Source: CAYRRR01 sp964426755
GTDB lineage: Bacteria > Patescibacteriota > Saccharimonadia > Saccharimonadales > JAGQNJ01
Direction: 5' to 3'
DNA length: 19,584 bases
NCBI GenBank assembly: GCA_964426755.1
Contig: CAYRRR010000012.1
Coordinates: 1-19,584 of the forward strand
Shown: piece by piece, positions 13,697-19,584 of the stretch
Position numbering within the stretch: the stretch's first letter is position 1
Layout: every line of letters starts with the position of its first letter
The notes under the pieces: model-generated
Databases searched by the model: none
Seen by the model: only the letters and a program-made list of their open reading frames with translations
What the model was told of the DNA's origin: nothing
Made by a program: the position numbers and the translations under genes

Positions 13697-14934
13697 TGTA
13701 TGTGCCCGGTCAGCGCGGAGCTGCAACTGACCAGGTGACTCAAAGAAAGCATCGCCCTGATTACGGCTTGCCCATACTCGGCGTTGCTCTAACGGTTGTT
13801 GGTTTAATTGTTCTGTTTGCAATCAGTCCGGCCTTGGCAGCACAAAAACAAGTTGCTGAAAATTACTTTATAAATCGCCAGATGATTGCAGTATTAGTAA
13901 GCGTAGTGGTTTTTATAGTATTGTCGCGGATACCGTTGAATCAGTTACCAAAATTAGAAAAACCTTTATTAATTGGAGCTTTTATTGCCTCGGTTGCAGT
14001 GCGTTTATTTGGCGAGGAAGTTAATGGTGCGTACCGTTGGATTCAAATTGGTGGGCTGTCGTTCCAAGCAGCGGAACTCATTAAATTCGCTTTACTGATT
14101 TGGCTCGCTGCTTTTTTTGCCGAACGGATAAAAAACAATACACTTGCCGATACACAACAAACACTAAAACCCCTGATGATAGCACTGGCCTTGATTGGAG
14201 GCATAGTTGCAATCTTACAAAGTGACCTTGGCTCAGCGGCGGTAATGATTGCCATGATGGCTTCGATGGCTTTTGTAGCTGGCTTGCCCATGAAGCGCAT
14301 TATCATAATTGGAGGAGTGATTATCATTGGCTTGATACTGCTTATTAGTGCTACACCATATAGACGGGAGCGTTTAAATACGTTTCTTAATCCGGCAGCT
14401 GACTGCCAGACTACCGGTTATCAAACTTGCCAAGCACTGATCGCGGTTGGTTCGGGCGGTATTTTTGGCTTAGGGCTAGCTCGCAGCGTTCAAGCGTACG
14501 GCTATCTGCCTGAAGCAGCTAACGATTCTATTTTTGCTATTTATGCCGAGAAGTTTGGCTTTATTGGTGCCGCGGCGCTGCTGGCGTTGTTTGTGGGTTT
14601 ATTTGCTCGGATCATTAAAGTTGCAGAACGAGCCCCTGATGATTATACGCGGTTGATTGCAGTTGGTGTTTTGGCGTGGCTTAGCGTCCAGGCAATGATT
14701 AATATTGGTGCTATGATCGGGCTTTTACCCCTGAAGGGCATCACACTGCCGTTTATTAGTTATGGAGGAACCAGTCTAATATTTGTGACTGCCGCCCTTG
14801 GTTTAATTTTTAATATTTCACGGTATACTTCACTGAGAGTAACTAATATTGGGAGAGGAGCGAGGAATGAAGATACTGCTCGTCGGGGGAGGAACCGGCG
14901 GTCATATTACACCTCTGTTAGCCGTCGCCCATGA
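13696..14934 (+). CDS. ftsW: Septal peptidoglycan glycosyltransferase FtsW (SEDS family)
   Basis: SEDS polymerase for septal glycan strands, partner of the FtsI-like PBP. Motifs: LQSDLGSAAVM (174-184), PEAANDSIFAIYAEKFGFIGA (272-291, with D277 in the SEDS core) and LPLKGITLPFISYGGTSL (344-361). About ten membrane segments; 412 residues. I place the start at ATG 13696, overlapping the mraY stop by one base with GGGGGA 8 nt upstream. A longer in-frame start at 13630 would give an unlikely Cys-rich leader inside mraY. The basic 35-residue tail after the last membrane segment overlaps murG by 68 nt. Confidence 0.95.
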   Translation: MYVPGQRGAATDQVTQRKHRPDYGLPILGVALTVVGLIVLFAISPALAAQKQVAENYFINRQMIAVLVSVVVFIVLSRIPLNQLPKLEKPLLIGAFIASVAVRLFGEEVNGAYRWIQIGGLSFQAAELIKFALLIWLAAFFAERIKNNTLADTQQTLKPLMIALALIGGIVAILQSDLGSAAVMIAMMASMAFVAGLPMKRIIIIGGVIIIGLILLISATPYRRERLNTFLNPAADCQTTGYQTCQALIAVGSGGIFGLGLARSVQAYGYLPEAANDSIFAIYAEKFGFIGAAALLALFVGLFARIIKVAERAPDDYTRLIAVGVLAWLSVQAMINIGAMIGLLPLKGITLPFISYGGTSLIFVTAALGLIFNISRYTSLRVTNIGRGARNEDTARRGRNRRSYYTSVSRRP

Positions 14935-16006
14935 ACTAAAAAAACATGACGCATCGCTAGAAATTCATGCGATAACCGATAACAACGCATGGGTTAGCTT
15001 GTTGCGAGCATCGTCTGATATTAAAGCCGTAACGGTGATATCGGCGGGTAAATTACGTCGCTACCCTAACCAGACACGGTTACAAAAGATTTTCGATATT
15101 CAGACAGCACTGCTTAATGTGCGCGATGTCTTTCGTACACTTCGAGGTTGCATACAGGCAGTGAGAGCCCTTGGTAAAATTAAACCAGATATTATTTTTG
15201 TAAAAGGGGGGTTTGTTGGGGTTCCGGTAGGTATAGCAGCACATATAAAGCGCCTACCTTTTATTACACATGATTCTGACACCAAGCCTGGTCTGGCTAA
15301 TCGAATAATTAGTCGTTGGGCGGTGCTCCATGCCGTTGGCATGCCAAGCCAATACTATACGTATCCTGCGCAAAAAACCGTTCATGTCGGTATTCCACTC
15401 ATAAAAGACTACAAACACGTCACAGATAAGCTTAAAACGGCATACCGGCACGATTTGTCTATTCCGGCAAAGTCAAAAGTTATTACCGTAACAGGAGGCA
15501 GTCAAGGAGCTGCTCGCTTAAACCATGTTTTCAGTAAGATAGTGCCCGAATTGTTAACCGATAACAGTGTTTATATTTTGCATCAAACCGGCAAATTAAC
15601 TGAAGGGTTGCCGCCAGCCTCAACCCACTATCAGCGCTTTGAATACCATGATGATCTTTATAAAGTTACAGGTGCTGCGGACGTGGTAATCGCAAGGGCA
15701 GGGGCAAGTACCCTTGCAGAACTGGCAGCCCAGGGTAAGGCCACGATTATTGTGCCAAGCCCTTATTTAGCCAGTGGTCATCAATTGCAGAATGCTCAAT
15801 TGCTTGAAGATAATAGGGCAGGGATAGTGCTAGACGAAAAAAAGATTCTTGATAATCCTACTATATTACTTGATAGTATTCGGCAATTGCTTGGTAATGC
15901 CGATGAGCGTGATCGCTTAGGCAAAAACCTTAGTTCATTGTATTTAACTGATTCGGCTAAACGCATATCGGAGCTAATTCTTAATGCGACTGCGAGTAAT
16001 CAATGA
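14867..16006 (+). CDS. murG: Lipid II synthase MurG (UDP-GlcNAc transferase)
   Basis: Adds GlcNAc to lipid I to form lipid II on the cytoplasmic membrane face. The N-terminal loop GGGTGGHITP (7-16), GGSQGAARLN at 210-219, RAGASTLAEL at 277-286 and GHQLQNAQ at 304-311 match MurG donor and acceptor motifs. The usual H-E-Q-N before P-G-x-x-N-R is H-D-S-D-T-K here (135-146), a divergence near the acceptor site. Start ATG 14867 is set by AGGAG at 14856-14860 with 6-nt spacing; it lies inside the end of ftsW. Length is 379 residues, slightly above E. coli (355). Its TGA stop overlaps the ftsQ ATG. Confidence 0.96.
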   Translation: MKILLVGGGTGGHITPLLAVAHELKKHDASLEIHAITDNNAWVSLLRASSDIKAVTVISAGKLRRYPNQTRLQKIFDIQTALLNVRDVFRTLRGCIQAVRALGKIKPDIIFVKGGFVGVPVGIAAHIKRLPFITHDSDTKPGLANRIISRWAVLHAVGMPSQYYTYPAQKTVHVGIPLIKDYKHVTDKLKTAYRHDLSIPAKSKVITVTGGSQGAARLNHVFSKIVPELLTDNSVYILHQTGKLTEGLPPASTHYQRFEYHDDLYKVTGAADVVIARAGASTLAELAAQGKATIIVPSPYLASGHQLQNAQLLEDNRAGIVLDEKKILDNPTILLDSIRQLLGNADERDRLGKNLSSLYLTDSAKRISELILNATASNQ

Positions 16007-16923
16007 GGCTGTTTAAACAAAACGCCCAGCGCGAACGCCAGCGTATTCGACGAATGCCTAACGAAAAAAATTCAGTCTATACGTATTATCAACGACGCTC
16101 AATTCGCAATGATGCTTTGGGTCGAGACGCTTCAGAAGATGTTAAATCTGAAAAACGGCGTCAACCTCGAGCTGTGCAGCACATACCTTCACTTATGTTA
16201 TTAATAGTAGCACTTATAAGCATGATTTTTGTTTCAACTGTTGACCCTAACGCTAAAATCAATCACCTTGATAAATCTACCAACTCTTCTGCGCTCAGTT
16301 TGCGTGATGATGCCGTCTATCAAGCAGCTGCCCAGCATTTTATAGAAAACTCAATTGTTAATCGGTCAAAGTTTTTAATCGATAGTGCAGGCTTGCGCAG
16401 TGAACTGCAGCGACAGTTTCCTGAATTGGCCGCAGTAACCGTAACATTGCCAATTATGGGTCGACGACCCGTTATTGGTATTCAAACCACCAAACCTGCT
16501 TTTATTTTAGTATCGGGTGCGCAATCGGTATTGGTTGGCAATAACGGCGTAGCGTTAGTTGAGGCCCGTGATGTCAAGCGCCTAGATAGTTTAAATATAA
16601 AGACGGTGCAAGATGAATCAGGGTTAGAAATCGAAACCGGCAAAGCTGCACTACCAAAAGAGCAAGCGCTGTTTATTGCTACGGTTATAGAGCAGCTTGA
16701 AAAGCAAAATATAGCAGTCGACACCCTGACTATTCCACAGAGTCCTTATGATCTTCATGTTCGGATTAAAGACAAAGCCTACGTGGTAAAGTTCAATGTA
16801 TTGGAAGATCCGCTACAACAATCAGGCGCTTTTGTGGCTATCAAGCAAAAGCTCGAGGCAGAGCAGGGCGATCCTCAAGAATATATCGATGTAAGGGTAG
16901 GGGAGAGAGTGTTTTATAAATAA
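16003..16923 (+). CDS. ftsQ: FtsQ/DivIB-like cell division protein
   Basis: A bitopic division protein expected to bridge FtsL/FtsB to the divisome. The long cytoplasmic tail (1-60) is strongly basic, the single membrane segment is at about 61-80, and the extracellular part contains a POTRA-like region (about 100-165: FLIDSAGLRSELQRQFPEL, then VTVTLPIMGRRPVIGIQTTKP) followed by the FtsQ/DivIB beta domain. These are typical although sequence identity in this family is low. It begins within the murG stop (ATGA overlap), so translation is probably coupled. Length is 306 residues. Last normal-sized gene of the cluster; no clear terminator follows. Confidence 0.88.
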   Translation: MRLFKQNAQRERQRIRRMPNEKNSVYTYYQRRSIRNDALGRDASEDVKSEKRRQPRAVQHIPSLMLLIVALISMIFVSTVDPNAKINHLDKSTNSSALSLRDDAVYQAAAQHFIENSIVNRSKFLIDSAGLRSELQRQFPELAAVTVTLPIMGRRPVIGIQTTKPAFILVSGAQSVLVGNNGVALVEARDVKRLDSLNIKTVQDESGLEIETGKAALPKEQALFIATVIEQLEKQNIAVDTLTIPQSPYDLHVRIKDKAYVVKFNVLEDPLQQSGAFVAIKQKLEAEQGDPQEYIDVRVGERVFYK

Positions 16924-16967
16924 GATGTACTGGTGCTCGCTCAATGTAAATTGTGGAGGGCAACTAT

Positions 16968-16994
16968 ATGAAATTACGCCGCCATAAGCGCTAA
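16968..16994 (+). CDS. Possible 8-codon micro-ORF (MKLRRHKR)
   Basis: GGAGG at 16955-16959 is one of the strongest Shine-Dalgarno matches in the window and stands 8 nt before this ATG. The predicted octapeptide is almost entirely basic. It could be a leader peptide, the remnant of a longer gene, or chance; length alone keeps confidence low. Confidence 0.2.
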   Translation: MKLRRHKR

Positions 16995-17358
16995 CAAGCG
17001 GTACCCTTACTCTACTATTCTTCTATCGAATGTTCGTATTTTGTTCTTTTTATATTTTATAAATAAATCAAAAAAAACTATATAAGTATATCAAGTTCGT
17101 GAAAAAGCAAATATTAGCGTGAAAATAGCAGGGTAGCTAAAAAACCTATAAAACATAACAAAACTCGCAAAATGCAAACCTTGTTGTGGAAAACTTTATT
17201 AATAACATATAGCTTAGAGATATATTATGAGTAATGGCATATAGCTACCGCAGTACGGCTGCACATATCAAGAGGCCAACCAATGCTTTTACATAAAAAT
17301 TTCAACTTACTCCCCTATACAAGACGTATCAATAATCATCAATAAACGTGCATATAAA

Positions 17359-17382
17359 GTCGCAAAATATACATTGTGCGAC
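17359..17382. repeat. Imperfect palindrome GTCGCA(A)AAT-ATAC-ATT(G)TGCGAC
   Basis: Arms of 10 nt with one mismatch (A against G) around a 4-nt loop. It includes the second TCGCAAAAT copy. No T-run follows, so it looks more like a protein-binding site or RNA hairpin than a terminator. Confidence 0.5.
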
Positions 17383-17573
17383 GTAATGTTACTATGCTGA
17401 TAGAAGCCCTATTCTAAGCGTTTTGCTGCACGTTTATTTATATCTTTTTCCTTTTTTTTTATTTTGCTATGCTCTCTCAAGCTTGTTCTAGCTTTTTTAG
17501 CTTGTCTTCTATGCTGATCCGTTTTACATTAGCTTTTGCTCACATCCGCGATATACTTTATGGTACATGTTCG

Positions 17574-17599
17574 CAAAATGTTCATGTTCGTACATTTTG
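17574..17599. repeat. Inverted repeat CAAAATGT...ACATTTTG
   Basis: Perfect 8-bp arms with a 10-nt loop, overlapping the third TCGCAAAAT copy and about 50 nt beyond the stop of the minus-strand unknown gene. It might help end that transcript, but there is no T-run on either side. Confidence 0.4.
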
Positions 17600-17646
17600 T
17601 ATTATTACGATCAGAGCGTAGTTTATGGTTGAAGCGCTATGTTGAG

Positions 17647-18369
17647 TTATGAAGCATCGACCTTTATAGGTTTTACGAAATAATGATGTACGAGAGATTG
17701 AGCTTCCCTTTCGACTGATATATGTGGGCCTACGACGACTTTTGTTTTTACTTGATGAACGGCTGGCAACGGATAGTTAGGAAAGAGTATACAGTCGCCT
17801 GGTTCTTGCCGCACATGAGACATAGGCATCGGCAAGGCCCCTATAATACCTCGTCCAACTAATCTAAGCACATCAACGGGTATAGGTTGAAGATGTCTTG
17901 GTGCTTCGTCGATCCGACGAGCATAAAAAACGCGTTTATGGTTATGGTTAGGATCAATCCGTAGGCTTAACGAAATAGGTCCTGGCAATTCGCCTTCACC
18001 AAGATACCATCTCTCTCCAGCAACGGTATTTCCATCAAGATGACGTGCTATATCAAAGATATTGCTTCCAACCCTATCTGTTCTACCTTCAAATGAATAC
18101 GACTCATTAGGGTTAGTGTCCCACCAACTCTGTACTACTTCATCCAGATCAGCAAGACCGAGGCTTTCTTCAAGCCATTGTTGAGCCGGACCACCGAGTG
18201 GACCTCCGTTAGGGTAAATCATTTGTCGATCAATGCCGCTTGTTTCAAAGTCAGCAGCTTGTCTTACCACCGCCATGTCAAGCTTTGGCTCATCAAGCAA
18301 GGTCTGTCCTGCCTCAACCAGCTGTTCGGGGCCGTGAAATTCCGCTACTCTTGATCTGCCATAGGACAT
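17647..18369 (-). CDS. Unrecognised 240-residue protein, possible double-stranded beta-helix
   Basis: I do not recognise the family. There is no membrane segment or signal peptide, so it is probably cytoplasmic. The C-terminal half has features seen in cupin and Fe(II)/2-oxoglutarate oxygenase folds: H110-x-D112 in ARHLDGN, GDCILFPNYPLPAVHQV at 191-207 with H205, and R221 in ISVER. That is the order of an H-x-D...H...R site, but the 93-residue gap between D112 and H205 is long and no homologue was compared, so this is only a hypothesis. It starts 2 nt after the stop of the upstream regulator with no Shine-Dalgarno sequence, so it is probably translated by coupling from the same mRNA. Confidence 0.7.
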   Translation of the reverse strand: MSYGRSRVAEFHGPEQLVEAGQTLLDEPKLDMAVVRQAADFETSGIDRQMIYPNGGPLGGPAQQWLEESLGLADLDEVVQSWWDTNPNESYSFEGRTDRVGSNIFDIARHLDGNTVAGERWYLGEGELPGPISLSLRIDPNHNHKRVFYARRIDEAPRHLQPIPVDVLRLVGRGIIGALPMPMSHVRQEPGDCILFPNYPLPAVHQVKTKVVVGPHISVEREAQSLVHHYFVKPIKVDAS

Positions 18370-18371
18370 AA

Positions 18372-19412
18372 TTAATCGTCGGCGAGGGCGTAGGTGGCTT
18401 TGGCAACGCGTTTGAACTGTTTTTTGCCTTGTAGATTCAATAAAATGGTAGTTTCTTTTACGTAACGAGTCTTTAATACATTTTTGACAATTTCGTCACG
18501 GTGCAACGGTTCGCCTGCTTTTTTCAAAATATCGGCAATAACATCAGAAACAGTACCCTTTTTATAGCCCCATTCTTTCAACGCATAAATACCGCGCCCA
18601 ACAAGCACAAAGCGATCATCTTTAATGAGCTCGTTATGAATAGCTTGGGTTGTAACATCTTTACGCTTAAAGCTAGAGGCCTTAATTTTGTCGGCTATTT
18701 CGCTAAAGTGCATTTGTGAGCCGTTTTCTTTTAAGATAACGTAAATTTTATCGCGGATGTTTTTAGGATTAACCGTTGGCCATTTGGTAAGACCCCATAC
18801 CCCGTTTAAATGCGCCAACTGCTTTGAAAGGCTGGCAAGGGCTTCGGTTTTGTTTGGATCGCTTTCCTTCATCTCTTTGGCGACCGCGTCAATCGCTGAA
18901 GGCTTCCCAATTTCTTTAATGGCTTTTACGACCTTATCAACACTTTGCATAACCGCTTTATTATCAAGGTACGTCTTTTTAGCTGCTACGCCTTGATGAT
19001 AAAAATCGTTTTCGTCCAAGGTTACCAGTTCAGGGCAAAGGATGCTTAAAAATGCTACCCTTGCCTGGTTAATCTTGCTATCATCACCGGTTAACTCTTT
19101 TGCTAAAACGCTAATTCGTCGCGCTTGGCCATGTTTTTGTAGTTTTTCAGTTATGGCGGCCTGAGCTTCGCTTATATGAGGCAAATTCCCCTGCTCTGAT
19201 TGGTTTTTAAGACGAGTAATGATTGCCTTCTCTAGTTGACGTACTCGCTCGCGCGTAATACCTAACAATTCACCAATTTGCTCAAGTGTTTCCTTTCGGT
19301 CAAACAAGCCATATCGGCGTGAAACAATCTCTCGTTCTCGCTCTTTCTCAATAGTGCCAAGAATATCTTTTGTAATCTGTTCTATGGGGAGGTTGCTTGA
19401 TTGATCTGCCAT
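18372..19412 (-). CDS. Sigma-70 region 4-like / HARE-HTH winged-helix regulator
   Basis: Residues 22-69 match sigma-70 region 4: EREREIVSRRYGLFDRKETL, then EQIGELLGITRERVRQLEKAI, the helix-turn-helix that in sigma factors reads the -35 box. Region 2, needed for core binding and -10 melting, is absent. The rest is a series of winged-helix-like units: about 84-140, 157-212, 218-281 and 286-346. The third (IRDKIYVILKENGSQMHFSE...GRGIYALKEWG) fits HARE-HTH, the fold also found in the RNA polymerase delta subunit. It likely binds DNA or RNA polymerase as a transcription factor, not as a full sigma. A good promoter precedes it, and the unknown gene follows 2 nt after its stop. Confidence 0.85.
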   Translation of the reverse strand: MADQSSNLPIEQITKDILGTIEKEREREIVSRRYGLFDRKETLEQIGELLGITRERVRQLEKAIITRLKNQSEQGNLPHISEAQAAITEKLQKHGQARRISVLAKELTGDDSKINQARVAFLSILCPELVTLDENDFYHQGVAAKKTYLDNKAVMQSVDKVVKAIKEIGKPSAIDAVAKEMKESDPNKTEALASLSKQLAHLNGVWGLTKWPTVNPKNIRDKIYVILKENGSQMHFSEIADKIKASSFKRKDVTTQAIHNELIKDDRFVLVGRGIYALKEWGYKKGTVSDVIADILKKAGEPLHRDEIVKNVLKTRYVKETTILLNLQGKKQFKRVAKATYALADD

Positions 19413-19457
19413 TTATTATGTTCTCTGGTCTCTTAAATTAATTAATCTGCTAATGTA

Positions 19458-19486
19458 ATTATAAAACTTACAACTAAAAAAGTCAA
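19458..19486 (-). promoter_or_regulatory. Promoter TTGACT-17-TATAAT of the regulator operon
   Basis: On the minus strand, TTGACT (19486-19481) and TATAAT (19463-19458) are exactly 17 nt apart. Transcription would start near 19451, leaving a leader of about 39 nt before the ATG at 19412. Unlike the region 1 genes, this unit has a conventional leader. Confidence 0.8.
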
Positions 19487-19505
19487 GTTTTTTATCTCTC
19501 AACTT

Positions 19506-19514
19506 ATTATAGCA
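19506..19514 (-). promoter_or_regulatory. Second, extended -10 TGCTATAAT upstream of the regulator operon
   Basis: A perfect extended -10 on the minus strand, 48 nt upstream of the first promoter's -10, without a recognisable -35. It could be an alternative start for the operon, or serve a short transcript. Confidence 0.4.
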
Positions 19515-19584
19515 CTAAATAGACATATGTGCGTACTGTTGAAATAACAATACTATTACTTAATAGAGGTGCAAAAGATAAAAA

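Larger units (their letters stand above)
16995..17646. other. AT-rich 650-nt gap without a convincing gene
   Basis: Stops are dense in all frames. I see the 9-mer TCGCAAAAT at 17165, 17360 and 17571, the 10-mer CTATGCTGAT twice (near 17392 and 17508), several T-runs, a 24-nt inverted repeat (17359-17382), and a single near-DnaA-box TGTGGAAAA at 17185. A motif like ATGTTCGTA(C)ATTTTG appears near both ends (17029 and 17585). No terminator for ftsQ is clear. Confidence 0.6.

Noticed and set aside
16995..17646. Replication origin
   Set aside because: It is AT-rich, but holds only one near-consensus DnaA box (TGTGGAAAA) and no dnaA or dnaN neighbour.
17560..17652. 30-codon plus-strand ORF beginning MVHVRKMF, preceded by TATACT
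   Set aside because: The box is only 2 nt before the ATG, too close for a leaderless start, and the ORF runs through an inverted repeat into the convergent gene.
1..19584. CRISPR array, transposase, integrase, tRNA or rRNA genes
   Set aside because: I looked for regularly spaced repeats, DDE or tyrosine-recombinase motifs and tRNA TpsiC signatures and saw none.

Overview
The window looks like a chromosomal segment from a Candidate Phyla Radiation bacterium, most likely Candidatus Saccharibacteria (TM7). This rests on moderate GC content, a stripped-down division and cell-wall (dcw) cluster, a sortase, small CPR-style proteins, and a sigma-70 region 4 protein fused to repeated winged-helix units. 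The phylum assignment is inference from gene content and gene style. Genes end in TAA, TAG and TGA, and TGA serves as the stop in a tight ATGA overlap, so the standard bacterial code fits and the TGA=Gly code of some other CPR lineages does not.

Region 1 (1-8425) holds mostly single-gene units: a membrane protein cut by the left edge, an AlkD-like DNA glycosylase, a protein-L-isoaspartate methyltransferase (pcm), an RBBP9-like serine hydrolase, a clan GH-A glycosidase, a flavodoxin-fold oxidoreductase, a NYN-domain nuclease-like protein, a sortase with a 36-residue membrane miniprotein behind it (minus strand), a YegS/DAGK-like lipid kinase, a GH1 beta-glycosidase and a LysM-like envelope protein. 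Many of these have a -10 box, often the extended form TG(C/G)TATAAT-like, only 6-9 nt before the start codon. That predicts leaderless or near-leaderless mRNAs and moves two starts downstream: sortase to 5656 and LysM protein to 7994.

Region 2 (8426-16994) is the dcw cluster: mraZ, rsmH, ftsL, a PBP transpeptidase (ftsI-like), mraY, ftsW, murG and ftsQ, all on the plus strand. The Mur ligases, ddl, ftsA and ftsZ are absent from it. Upstream of mraZ lie four GTGGGT MraZ boxes in two 10-bp-phased pairs around a candidate promoter, plus a perfect DnaA box. Two long gaps inside the cluster carry unexplained structure. One is 8963-9462: alternating complementary hexamers, a broken coding frame and a hairpin that pairs best as minus-strand RNA. 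The other is 10354-10504: a 19-codon ORF followed by a 14-bp hairpin.

Region 3 (16995-17646) is AT-rich and without a credible gene. It has a 9-mer present three times and a large inverted repeat.

Region 4 (17647-19584) is a two-gene minus-strand operon behind a clear sigma-70-type promoter. Its genes encode the sigma region 4 / winged-helix regulator and an unrecognised 240-residue protein that may have a double-stranded beta-helix fold.

Taken together, region 2 builds and flips or polymerises lipid-linked peptidoglycan precursors at the septum. The sortase, LysM-like protein, glycosidases and lipid kinase are plausible envelope neighbours. No obviously new multi-gene system is evident. 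The best leads are the leaderless promoter pattern, the mraZ control region, the structured RNA candidate before rsmH, and the region 4 regulator operon.
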